From positions 1 to 33,678 of the forward strand of contig JAUHYL010000044.1 in NCBI GenBank assembly GCA_030426545.1: a DNA stretch of 33,678 nt. Direction: 5' to 3'. Shown in pieces: positions 1 to 7,477 of the stretch. The position numbers and the translations under genes were made by a program. The stretch is from Gammaproteobacteria bacterium. Lineage in GTDB: Bacteria > Pseudomonadota > Gammaproteobacteria > Pseudomonadales > Halieaceae. Positions within the stretch are counted from its first letter, which is position 1, and each line of letters opens with the position of its first letter. The notes below the pieces were generated by a model. It was not told the origin of the DNA, searched no databases, and saw only the letters and a program-made list of their open reading frames with translations.

Positions 1-137
1 ACCTCGCCGAATCCATTCGCATGCACCCGGATCAGGAAAGCCTCAGGGATATGATGGAAGAGGCCGGCTTCATCCAGAGCGAGTACCACAACATGACCGG
101 CGGCATCGTCGCTCTGCACAAGGGCATCAAGCCCTGA
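1..137 (+). CDS. ubiE: UbiE, C-terminal fragment (ubiquinone/menaquinone C-methyltransferase)
   Basis: The last 44 codons of a gene that begins before the window; the reading frame runs from base 3 to the TGA at 135-137. The fragment ends in [12 protein letters not shown], which matches the characteristic end of UbiE, and it carries the conserved helix with MHPDQ and the DMMEEAGF segment. UbiE is a SAM-dependent methyltransferase that methylates the benzoquinol ring carbon in ubiquinone synthesis, and the demethylmenaquinol ring where menaquinone is made. The call is strengthened by the genes that follow: ubiJ starts one base after the stop and ubiB comes next, as in Pseudomonas and Escherichia. 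The SAM-binding domain lies outside the window, so it cannot be checked here. Confidence 0.88.
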   Translation, partial: LAESIRMHPDQESLRDMMEEAGFIQSEYHNMTGGIVALHKGIKP

Positions 138-138
138 C

Positions 139-786
139 ATGGCCACGCTCATCGATCCAGCGCTGCACAGCGCGGCCCTGGGGGCGCTGGAAGTTACCAT
201 CAACCGCGCCCTGCAACTCGCACCGCACGGTGGAAAAGAACTCGCAGCATTTGACGACCAGGTCTTCGCCCTGCACTGCAGTTCGCCGGAAATTGACCTC
301 TACCTGCATATCGCCTCCCACAGGATCCGCCTTAGCGGGATCTACGATGGCCCGGTCACCACGAGCCTGCGCGGCAGTGCGGCAGATTTCCGCGAGCTCG
401 CAGCGTCCACCGATCCGGCGGCAACACTGATCAACGGCGATATTGAGCTTGAGGGTGACAGCGCGCCGTTCATCGAGCTGCAGAAGGTGCTCTCTACACT
501 GAACATCGACTGGGAAGCTCCCCTGGTCAGCACACTGGGAGACGTGGCCGGGCACCAGCTTGCAGAATTATTGCGCGGCGCTTTCGCCTGGAGCAGGCAG
601 GCAGCCACCAGCCTGACCCGACAGCTGGAAGAGTTTATTCACGAGGAAGCCAGGCTCAGCCCGCCGCGGCTTGAACTGGAAGATTTTTACGGCGACGTGC
701 GTGAACTGGAGTTGCAGGTGGAGCGACTGGAGTCGCGCACCCGCAGGCTGCGGCAACAAATCGAACAGGCACGGAGCCCGAAATAG
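139..786 (+). CDS. ubiJ: UbiJ, ubiquinone biosynthesis accessory factor (SCP2-like lipid-binding protein)
   Basis: A 215-residue protein between ubiE and ubiB, the invariant position of ubiJ (formerly yigP). Residues about 10-105 resemble an SCP2-type lipid-binding fold, with alternating short strands and the segment GDIELEGDSAPFIELQKVL. The last 45 residues are strongly charged with leucine spacing (LELEDFYGDVRELELQVERL), which indicates a coiled coil. Known family role: UbiJ works with UbiK and is thought to hold the hydrophobic polyprenyl intermediates in the soluble Ubi complex. The ATG follows the ubiE stop by one base, so translation is probably coupled. Length is close to that of Escherichia coli UbiJ (about 200). 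I see nothing unusual in it. Confidence 0.88.
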   Translation: MATLIDPALHSAALGALEVTINRALQLAPHGGKELAAFDDQVFALHCSSPEIDLYLHIASHRIRLSGIYDGPVTTSLRGSAADFRELAASTDPAATLINGDIELEGDSAPFIELQKVLSTLNIDWEAPLVSTLGDVAGHQLAELLRGAFAWSRQAATSLTRQLEEFIHEEARLSPPRLELEDFYGDVRELELQVERLESRTRRLRQQIEQARSPK

Positions 787-789
787 CTG

Positions 790-2421
790 ATGTCTCGCGC
801 TTCACGCCTGCTTAAAATTCTACGTACGGTCGCGCGCTACCGTCTGGATGAACTGATTGATCCGACGCGACTAACGACCGTACAGAAAGCGGCACTGGCA
901 CCCCTGCGCCTGCGACGCCCGCCAGACATGCCGCGCGCCGAACGCCTGCGTATGGCCTTGGAGGAATTGGGGCCGGTATTCATCAAGTTTGGGCAGATGC
1001 TCTCAACGCGACGCGACCTGTTGCCGAAGGACATCGCGGATGAGTTAGCGCAACTGCAGGACAACGTTCCGCCCTTTCCTGAAACACAGTCGATAGCAAT
1101 GATCGAGCAGGCGCTGGGGCAAACTGTCGCAACACTGTACGCCGAGTTCGAGTCCACGCCCATGGCGTCAGCATCGGTTGCACAGGTTCATCGCGCCAGT
1201 TTGCACAGCGGCGAAAAAGTCGTGGTAAAAGTTCTGCGCCCGGATATCGAGCCGATCATTCGCCAGGATATCCGTCTCATGTTTACGCTGGCCAGGCTGG
1301 TCGAGCGGCATGTCCCGGAGGGTCACAGGCTACGCCCGGTAGAGGTGGTGTCCGACTATGAAACGGTAATCCTGGATGAACTGGACCTGGGCCGCGAAGC
1401 CGCCAATGCCAGCCAGCTTAGACGCAACTTCAAAGACAGCAAACTGGTGTACGTACCCGAGGTTTTCTGGGACTACAGCTGCCGCAACGTGCTGACCATG
1501 GAGCGTATTACCGGTATACCCGTCACAGACATGCAAACGCTAAGGGATAAGGGCACAGACCTGAAATTGCTGGGCGAACGCGGCGTGGAAATCTTCTTTA
1601 CGCAGGTTTTTCGCGATAACTTCTTCCACGCTGACATGCACCCCGGCAACATCTTTGTAGATGCCACCGATCCCGCTGACCCCACCTATATCGCCGTAGA
1701 CTGCGCAATCGTCGGCAGCCTGTCCGAGGCAGACCAGTACTATCTGGCGCGCAACCTGCTCGCGGTTTTTCAGCAGGACTACCACGAGGTGGCGAAGCTG
1801 CACGTGGAATGTGGCTGGGTGCGACCAGACACGCAGGTTCAGGAATTCGAGTCGGCCATACGTGCCGTGTGTGAGCCGGTTTTTGAACGCCCCATCAGCG
1901 AAATATCCTTCGGCCAGCTACTGGTATACCTGTTCCAGACCGCTGCGCGCTTCGATATGGAGGTCCAGCCCTCGCTGGTCTTGCTGGAAAAAACACTACT
2001 CAACATCGAGGGCCTGGGCAGGCAACTCTACCCGGAGCTGAACTTGTGGGATACCGCACAGCCTTTCCTGGAAAACTGGGTGCAGGAACGCTACTCGCCC
2101 CAGGCAGTCCTGAAACGCCTGCAACGCCAGGCACCTTCCTTGCTGGAACAGCTACCGCAACTTCCCGAGCTGATGCTGGAAAACCTGCATACAGCGCGCG
2201 CTCCGAACTGGCAACCAGGCAGGCAAACCGTGCACCGCACGGCGCAGGAATCGCAAGACAGACCACCGCGCCGAAGGCGTCGCACCCTGCTGGCAGGTAT
2301 CGCGCTCGGGGCGGCGTTGCTGACGGCCTTTCCCGACATGGGCCAGCAACTGGCACAGGTGCCCCTGCTCAGCTGGCTACTGGCCGGTGTGGGCGCCCTC
2401 CTACTGTGGCCGCGGGACTGA
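790..2421 (+). CDS. ubiB: UbiB, atypical ABC1/ADCK kinase-like ATPase of ubiquinone synthesis
   Basis: A 543-residue protein of the UbiB/ABC1/COQ8 family. The family-specific KxGQ motif is at K66-F-G-Q69, followed by LSTRRDLLP. The catalytic-loop equivalent is HADMHPGN (about residues 280-287), and the metal-binding Asp is D304. Two hydrophobic segments at the extreme C-terminus (about 495-540) are the membrane anchor typical of bacterial UbiB. The protein has ATPase rather than ordinary kinase activity and is required for ubiquinone assembly at the inner membrane. It starts three bases after ubiJ. One oddity: the motif after D304 reads DCAIVGSL where the Escherichia coli protein has DCGIVGSL, so the usual glycine is alanine (A306). 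The N-terminal start MSRASRLLKI fits the family. Confidence 0.95.
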   Translation: MSRASRLLKILRTVARYRLDELIDPTRLTTVQKAALAPLRLRRPPDMPRAERLRMALEELGPVFIKFGQMLSTRRDLLPKDIADELAQLQDNVPPFPETQSIAMIEQALGQTVATLYAEFESTPMASASVAQVHRASLHSGEKVVVKVLRPDIEPIIRQDIRLMFTLARLVERHVPEGHRLRPVEVVSDYETVILDELDLGREAANASQLRRNFKDSKLVYVPEVFWDYSCRNVLTMERITGIPVTDMQTLRDKGTDLKLLGERGVEIFFTQVFRDNFFHADMHPGNIFVDATDPADPTYIAVDCAIVGSLSEADQYYLARNLLAVFQQDYHEVAKLHVECGWVRPDTQVQEFESAIRAVCEPVFERPISEISFGQLLVYLFQTAARFDMEVQPSLVLLEKTLLNIEGLGRQLYPELNLWDTAQPFLENWVQERYSPQAVLKRLQRQAPSLLEQLPQLPELMLENLHTARAPNWQPGRQTVHRTAQESQDRPPRRRRRTLLAGIALGAALLTAFPDMGQQLAQVPLLSWLLAGVGALLLWPRD

Positions 2422-2446
2422 TACCCCAGCAAGCCTGTGTCATAAT
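2418..2446 (+). promoter_or_regulatory. Candidate sigma70 promoter for hisI-hisE-tatABC
   Basis: A -35 box CTGATA (2418-2423, 4 of 6 to consensus) is separated by 17 bases from a -10 box CATAAT (2441-2446, 5 of 6). The bases TGT precede the -10, giving an extended -10. Transcription would start near 2453, about 50 bases before the preferred hisI start. It overlaps the end of ubiB and may separate the ubi genes from the his-tat genes. Found by eye, not tested. Confidence 0.5.
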
Positions 2447-2505
2447 GTGACTTTCTCCGCATTTGTGGGTGCATGGCGCAGCGCGCCCTCGCCCGGACAG
2501 GTAGC

Positions 2506-2907
2506 ATGAACGACCTAAGCGCACTCATGGCAGATATCAACTGGAACGAGCAGGGTCTGGTGCCCGCCATCGCGCAGGACTGGCAAAGCGGCGAAGTGCT
2601 GATGCTGGCGTGGATGAACGCCGAGGCGCTTGAACTCACCATAGCTGAACAGCGCGCTATCTATTGGTCACGTTCGCGCGGCAAACTCTGGCGCAAAGGT
2701 GAAGAGTCCGGCAATGTCCAGCAACTCAAAGAGCTGAGGCTGGACTGCGATGCCGACACCGTATTGATGAAAGTCGAACAGGTGGGCGGTATCGCCTGTC
2801 ACACGGGCAGGCGGCACTGCTTTTATCAACGCCTGGATAGCGGCGGATGGCAGATCACCGAGCAGGTGGTCAAATCACCCGAGCAGATGTACGGGGGCAA
2901 GACATGA
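2506..2907 (+). CDS. hisI: HisI, phosphoribosyl-AMP cyclohydrolase
   Basis: Opens the adenine ring of phosphoribosyl-AMP, the third step of histidine synthesis. At 133 residues it is a stand-alone PRA-CH domain, not the fused HisIE of enteric bacteria. Visible signatures: [16 protein letters not shown], the [18 protein letters not shown] segment, and the metal-site elements C81-D-A-D84 and C98-H-T-G-R-R-H-C105; the three cysteines match the zinc ligands of the family. An upstream in-frame ATG at 2473 would add 11 residues (AQRALARTG region) that do not resemble the family, so 2506 is preferred. No strong Shine-Dalgarno marks either start. The stop overlaps the hisE start as ATGA. Confidence 0.93.
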   Translation: MNDLSALMADINWNEQGLVPAIAQDWQSGEVLMLAWMNAEALELTIAEQRAIYWSRSRGKLWRKGEESGNVQQLKELRLDCDADTVLMKVEQVGGIACHTGRRHCFYQRLDSGGWQITEQVVKSPEQMYGGKT

Positions 2908-3233
2908 GTGATGTACTGGTACAGCTGGCAGCCACGCTGGAAGCGCGCAAGCAAGCCGATCCCGATGCGTCTTATGTGGCATCTCTGCACCGCAAGGGCC
3001 TGAACAAAATCCTGGAGAAGCTTGGCGAAGAGGCAACCGAGGTTGTCATTGCGGCCAAGGATGCCGGTGACAATAGCGGCAGGAAGGAACTGGTGGGTGA
3101 AGTGGCAGACTTATGGTTTCACAGCATGGTCATGCTGTCCCACCTCGACATCAGTTTTGACGAAGTACTCGAATGCCTGGCAGCACGCGCCGGCGTTTCC
3201 GGTCTCGAAGAGAAAGCAGCACGCAAGTCGTAA
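2904..3233 (+). CDS. hisE: HisE, phosphoribosyl-ATP pyrophosphatase
   Basis: Cleaves pyrophosphate from phosphoribosyl-ATP, the second step of histidine synthesis. The 109-residue all-helical protein has the MazG-like metal motifs [16 protein letters not shown] and [10 protein letters not shown], which are diagnostic of PRA-PH. The start at 2904 overlaps the hisI stop (ATGA), so the two enzymes that act in succession are likely translated in a coupled way. A longer in-frame extension back to 2847 lies inside hisI and is rejected. Its position directly before tatA matches the Pseudomonas gene order. Confidence 0.94.
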   Translation: MSDVLVQLAATLEARKQADPDASYVASLHRKGLNKILEKLGEEATEVVIAAKDAGDNSGRKELVGEVADLWFHSMVMLSHLDISFDEVLECLAARAGVSGLEEKAARKS

Positions 3234-3276
3234 TCGAACGCAACGCGGTCGCGACACGTCTAAAGAGGTAAGGACA

Positions 3277-3489
3277 ATGGGAATAGGTGGAATCAGTATT
3301 TGGCAGCTGTTGATCATTCTGGCAATCGTGATCATGTTGTTTGGCACCAAGCGGCTGCGCACCCTGGGGTCTGACCTGGGAAGCGCGGTGAAGGGCTTTC
3401 GCAAAAGCATGTCAGATGATGCGCCCAATGACGGTAGCGCTCAGGACGACGACGCCGACAGCGAGCCAGAGAAACCCACAGAAAAGTAA
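3277..3489 (+). CDS. tatA: TatA, Sec-independent translocase pore component
   Basis: A 70-residue protein with one N-terminal membrane helix (about residues 5-22, [16 protein letters not shown]), the conserved F-G hinge at LFGTKRLR, an amphipathic helix ending in VKGFRKSM, and a very acidic, disordered tail (residues 47-70). This is the classic TatA layout. Many TatA subunits assemble to let folded, often cofactor-bound proteins cross the inner membrane. It starts 43 bases after hisE with a good purine-rich ribosome site (AGAGGTAAGGA) just upstream. First gene of tatABC; tatB starts seven bases after its stop. Confidence 0.95.
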   Translation: MGIGGISIWQLLIILAIVIMLFGTKRLRTLGSDLGSAVKGFRKSMSDDAPNDGSAQDDDADSEPEKPTEK

Positions 3490-3496
3490 CCCCTGA

Positions 3497-3949
3497 ATGT
3501 TTGATATCGGATTCGCCGAACTCATTATCATCGGGGTGGTCGCCCTGCTGGTGGTCGGCCCGGAACGGCTGCCTGAGACGATTCGCACTGCGAGCCTCTA
3601 CCTCAACCGTATCCGTCGAGGCTTCAACGACATCAAGCGTGAAGTGCAGCAGGAGTTGCACAATGACGCCGTGATGCGCGAGCTGAAGGAGACCGGAGAC
3701 CAGCTCAAGCGCGAGACAAGCTCGCTGGGCCAGGAGATACAGGAGAGTGCGCAAAAACTTTCGGATTCGGTATCGCCGAACGCTGGAGCAGGTGGTGAAA
3801 CACAGAACGAGGCCGGCAGTGCAGACCAGCGCGACAACAGTAGCGCCGTAAAAACCGTGTCACCTGGTAGCGCTGACGTTGCACAGGGTGAGCCGCAAGA
3901 CGGTCCCACCGACACGCCTCGCGGCATCACAAAAGACAAACCCGAATGA
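3497..3949 (+). CDS. tatB: TatB, twin-arginine substrate receptor component
   Basis: A 150-residue protein that starts MFDIGFAELIIIG, has one membrane helix (about residues 4-21) and the TatB signature VVGPERLPETIRT with a conserved Glu at position 8. A long amphipathic helix follows (LNRIRRGFNDIKREVQQEL), then a disordered tail of about 60 residues rich in Gly, Ser, Asp and Pro. TatB joins TatC to form the receptor that reads twin-arginine signal peptides. The stop overlaps the tatC start (ATGA). The tail shows little conserved sequence, as is usual for this family. Confidence 0.95.
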   Translation: MFDIGFAELIIIGVVALLVVGPERLPETIRTASLYLNRIRRGFNDIKREVQQELHNDAVMRELKETGDQLKRETSSLGQEIQESAQKLSDSVSPNAGAGGETQNEAGSADQRDNSSAVKTVSPGSADVAQGEPQDGPTDTPRGITKDKPE

Positions 3950-4695
3950 CCGAGCAAGACAGCACAGACCAGGCCATGCCGCTGGTGGCGCACCTCACGG
4001 AGCTGCGCGACAAATTACTGCGGGCCATCCTGGCTATCCTGATACTGTTTATTGGCCTCTTCCCCTTTGCCAACGACATCTACGCTGCAGTGTCCGAGCC
4101 GCTGCGGGCCATTCTCCCGGAAGGCGCCACCATGATCGCCACCGAAGTGGCGTCACCGTTTCTGACACCGTTCAAACTAACCCTGTTCACCGCGGCCTTC
4201 CTCGCCATGCCCTACGTGCTCTATCAGGTCTGGAGTTTCATCGCACCGGGCATGTACCGCCACGAAAAGCGCCTGGCAATTCCGCTGCTGATATCCAGTG
4301 TTGCGCTGTTTTATATGGGCGCGGCGTTCGCGTACTTCGTAGTGTTCCCGCTGATATTCGCTTTTTTTACTAGCGTGGCGCCGGAAGGCATCGCGATTAT
4401 GACCGACATCAACAGCTACCTGAATTTTGTGCTGAAACTCTTCTTTGCGTTCGGTCTCGCCTTTGAGATTCCCATCGCCGCCGTGTTATTGATCTGGGCG
4501 GGCATCACCACACCCGAGGCACTCGCCGCGAAGCGTCCTTACATCATTGTTGGCTGCTTCGTGTTCGGGATGTTGCTGACACCACCGGACATTATTTCCC
4601 AGTCACTGCTGGCGATACCGATGTGGCTGCTGTTCGAAGTGGGCGTGTATTGCGGCAAGATCTTACAGCGCCGTGGTACGAGCCGGGCGTCCTGA
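3946..4695 (+). CDS. tatC: TatC, twin-arginine signal-peptide receptor
   Basis: A 249-residue membrane protein with six predicted hydrophobic helices. The family hallmark HLTELRDKLLRAI is at the N-terminus (about residues 16-28), followed by the MPYVLYQVWSFIAPGMY loop and the LTPPDIISQ segment near the end. TatC recognises the twin-arginine motif on the cytoplasmic side together with TatB. Its start lies within the tatB stop region (ATGA), so translation is coupled. It is the last gene of the unit; the next gene, an SDR, lies on the other strand. Confidence 0.96.
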   Translation: MTEQDSTDQAMPLVAHLTELRDKLLRAILAILILFIGLFPFANDIYAAVSEPLRAILPEGATMIATEVASPFLTPFKLTLFTAAFLAMPYVLYQVWSFIAPGMYRHEKRLAIPLLISSVALFYMGAAFAYFVVFPLIFAFFTSVAPEGIAIMTDINSYLNFVLKLFFAFGLAFEIPIAAVLLIWAGITTPEALAAKRPYIIVGCFVFGMLLTPPDIISQSLLAIPMWLLFEVGVYCGKILQRRGTSRAS

Positions 4696-4711
4696 CCCGT
4701 TTAAGTCATCT

Positions 4712-4740
4712 GGCGGCTCGCTGCCGAGTTCGATTCCGCC
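4712..4740. terminator. Hairpin between convergent tatC and the SDR gene
   Basis: Outer arms GGCGG (4712-4716) and CCGCC (4736-4740) enclose an inner hairpin CTCG/CGAG (4717-4720 and 4725-4728). It fills the short gap between two convergent genes, so a bidirectional transcription stop is plausible. There is no T tract on either side, which keeps confidence low. Confidence 0.3.
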
Positions 4741-4743
4741 ACT

Positions 4744-5502
4744 TCATCGTTTTGCCATCAAACCGCCGTCCGCAACCAACGTGATCCCCGTGGTGTAACT
4801 CTCGCTCGCCAGGTAGAACACCGGGTTCAGAATCTCTTCAGTGTCGGCGATACGCGGTATCAGGGCGGCATTCACCATACCCTCGCCATAGCCGGGGATG
4901 ACATCAATGGCGCCGTCAGTCAGATCGGAGTGATAGCTCCCCGGGGCCAGCGCGTTAACGCGAATGTTCAGCGGCGCCCACTCCTGCGCCATCACCTCTG
5001 TCAGTGCTTTCAGGCCTGCCTTGGTGGCCGCGTACATGCCCGAATAGGCCGGTGTCGACAGCGCCGCCACCGAAATCACGTTGATGACACAACCACCACC
5101 GTGCTCACCCATGCGTGGCGCCAGTCGTGATGCCAGGTACCAGGGGCCCTTCAGATTCACGTCTACCATCTTGTCAAAGGCAGCAGGCTCGATATCCGAC
5201 AACGCGCCCAGGGCGATATTCGTGCCGGCGTTATTGAGCAGGATATCAACGCGGCCGAAACGCGCGTAAACCGCCTCAATCAGCGCATCCAGGTCTTCCA
5301 TGCGCCCGGTGTGAGCGGCGAATGCCAGCGCCTCGCCACCGGCGGATTCAATCGACGCGACCACCTCATCGCAGGACGCCTGCTTGCGACTGGAAACCAC
5401 CACGCGCGCCCCCTCGGCGGCAAAGCCCAATGACATGGCTCGCCCCAGACCGCGGCTTCCGCCAGTCACTACCACAACCTTATCCTTGAATCTGTCCCCC
5501 AC
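4744..5502 (-). CDS. SDR-family NAD(P)-dependent oxidoreductase
   Basis: A 252-residue classical short-chain dehydrogenase/reductase. The Rossmann glycine motif TGGSRGLG is at residues 13-20, NNAG follows the fourth strand (about residue 90), and the catalytic set is S144, Y157 and K161 (YAATK). The end LVADGGLMAKR is typical. The substrate cannot be read from sequence; the family covers 3-oxoacyl reductases, sugar and alcohol dehydrogenases. I place the start at a GTG (5502), nine bases after a strong GGAGG site; the extension to 5697 would run through the promoter region and has no SDR-like sequence. Divergent from the ABC exporter gene, with 151 bases between them. Confidence 0.85.
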   Translation of the reverse strand: MGDRFKDKVVVVTGGSRGLGRAMSLGFAAEGARVVVSSRKQASCDEVVASIESAGGEALAFAAHTGRMEDLDALIEAVYARFGRVDILLNNAGTNIALGALSDIEPAAFDKMVDVNLKGPWYLASRLAPRMGEHGGGCVINVISVAALSTPAYSGMYAATKAGLKALTEVMAQEWAPLNIRVNALAPGSYHSDLTDGAIDVIPGYGEGMVNAALIPRIADTEEILNPVFYLASESYTTGITLVADGGLMAKR

Positions 5503-5653
5503 GGGCGCATACCTCCGCTGCAAAAGTGCATACCAAAAAAAGCCACCAGCACTTAAACTAGCATGAAGCACCCACTCACCCACTAGCGCATGGCAGGAAA
5601 CCCTCGCCGGTAAAACCTGTTGAGCCAGCGATACCCTTTCACACACGGTCCCC

Positions 5654-7477
5654 ATGACAGACAAGGAAAAAAGCAGGCGCGGGCTCGGCTCTCTCAAACC
5701 GGTACTGCGCTACCTGTTGGATTACAAGCTGCGCCTGGCAGGCGCCAGCCTCGCGCTGCTGTTTACCGCTGGCGCCACGCTTTCGATGGGCCGCGGACTC
5801 CAGGTACTGATCGACCAGGGTTTTGGGGGCGGCACGGAAGCCGACCTGCGCGGTGCGATCATCCTGCTTATCACAATTGCGGCGGCTATCGCCGTGGGCA
5901 CCTTTGTTCGCTTCTACCTGGTGTCCTGGCTGGGCGAAAGGGTCAGCGCCGATATCCGTAAAGCAGTGTTTGAAAACCTGGTGCGCCTGAATCCGGGTTT
6001 TTACGAAACCAATCGTTCCGGCGAGATCATGTCGCGCCTGACCGCGGACACCACGCTGCTGCAGCAAATTATTGGCTCTTCCTTCAGCATGGCCCTGCGC
6101 TCCAGCCTGACAACCAGCGGCGCGCTCGTCATGATGTTCATTACCAACCTGAAGCTGAGCCTGATTATCGCGGTGGGCGTGCCGCTGATTCTCATACCCA
6201 TACTCGTCTTCGGGCGCCGGGTACGCGCGCTCTCAAATCAGAGCCAGGACAGCATCGCCAGCGTCGGCAGCTACGCCGGAGAGGTGATCCAGCATATTCG
6301 TGTAGTGCAAAGTTACACGCGCGAGCCCTTCGAGGTGGACGCATTCAATCGCGAGGTGGAGCGGGCTTTCGGCATTGCCAGGCGCAGAATCCGGCAACGT
6401 TCATTTCTCATCTGCGGCGCTATTCTGCTGTTGTTTGTGGGCATGTCCGGCATGTTGTGGACTGGCGGGCAGGACGTCATCACCGGGCGCATGAGCGGCG
6501 GCGAACTCGGCGCATTCGTGTTCTACGCCGTCATGGTCGGCATGGGCTTTGCGACTATCTCCGAGGTATGGGGTGACCTGCTGCGTGCGGCAGGCGCAGC
6601 GGACCGCCTGGTTGAACTGATCAACGAAAAGAGCCTGATCAGCGACCCGGGCGGCGAGACACGCGTGGCACCCGGCACTCGCCCCGAACTGCGCATGGAA
6701 AGGGTAACGTTCCACTACCCCACTCGCCCTGAGCAGGCTGCCCTGCAGAACTTTTCACTGAACATAGAGGCGGGGAAAAGTCTGGCACTGGTAGGTCCGT
6801 CCGGGGCCGGAAAATCGACAGTGTTCGAACTGCTACTGCGCTTCTACGATCCACAGTCCGGCTGCATCCTGCTCGATGGCGTTGATATTCGCAACCTGGG
6901 CCTGCATGAACTGCGCGACAATATCGCGCTGGTTCCTCAACAACCGGCGTTGTTCACGGGCGACGTGCGTTACAACATCGCCTACGGCAAACTGGACGCC
7001 AGCGATGAAGAGATAGAAGCGGCCGCCAGAGCCGCACACGCCCACGAGTTTGTCAGCGCGCTACCGGGCGGTTATCAAAGCCACCTGGGGGATCAGGGCG
7101 TGCGACTGTCGGGCGGCCAGCGACAACGCATTGCCATTGCCAGGGCTATTCTGAACGACCCGCGCATCCTGTTGCTGGATGAAGCCACCAGCGCACTGGA
7201 CACAGAGAGTGAGCACCAGGTGCAGCTTGCGCTTCAGGAGTTAATGCACAACCGTACGACCGTGATTATCGCGCACCGACTGTCCACGATTTTGCACGCC
7301 GACACTATCGCGGTGCTGGACAAAGGTGAGGTGATCGCCACGGGCACGCACGAAACGCTGCTGGAGGAATGCCCTCTGTACGCACGACTGGCGAAACTCC
7401 AGTTTCGCGAGCCGGGCAAGGAGGCGCTCAGGAGTTTCGATGCAGCAGTCGAACCCGATCCTTACGTTCTCGGTTGA
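5654..7477 (+). CDS. MsbA-like ABC exporter, fused permease and ATPase
   Basis: A 607-residue half-transporter that should work as a homodimer in the inner membrane. Residues about 20-310 hold six membrane helices of the type I exporter fold. The nucleotide-binding domain has Walker A GPSGAGKST (from 381, K387), signature LSGGQ (485-489), Walker B LLLDEATSALD (D509, E510) and the switch histidine in IIAHRLST. It belongs to the broad MsbA/lipid-multidrug exporter group. The substrate is unknown, and lipid A flipping should not be assumed because no lipid A genes are nearby. Its last 50 bases overlap the convergent hemerythrin gene. Confidence 0.9.
   Translation: MTDKEKSRRGLGSLKPVLRYLLDYKLRLAGASLALLFTAGATLSMGRGLQVLIDQGFGGGTEADLRGAIILLITIAAAIAVGTFVRFYLVSWLGERVSADIRKAVFENLVRLNPGFYETNRSGEIMSRLTADTTLLQQIIGSSFSMALRSSLTTSGALVMMFITNLKLSLIIAVGVPLILIPILVFGRRVRALSNQSQDSIASVGSYAGEVIQHIRVVQSYTREPFEVDAFNREVERAFGIARRRIRQRSFLICGAILLLFVGMSGMLWTGGQDVITGRMSGGELGAFVFYAVMVGMGFATISEVWGDLLRAAGAADRLVELINEKSLISDPGGETRVAPGTRPELRMERVTFHYPTRPEQAALQNFSLNIEAGKSLALVGPSGAGKSTVFELLLRFYDPQSGCILLDGVDIRNLGLHELRDNIALVPQQPALFTGDVRYNIAYGKLDASDEEIEAAARAAHAHEFVSALPGGYQSHLGDQGVRLSGGQRQRIAIARAILNDPRILLLDEATSALDTESEHQVQLALQELMHNRTTVIIAHRLSTILHADTIAVLDKGEVIATGTHETLLEECPLYARLAKLQFREPGKEALRSFDAAVEPDPYVLG

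Noticed and set aside
4711-4740. A tRNA-like T-loop string (GTTCGATTCC) between tatC and the SDR gene
   Set aside because: The flanking bases do not form the five-pair T stem, and no acceptor, D or anticodon arm is present. It is better read as part of the GGCGG/CCGCC hairpin.
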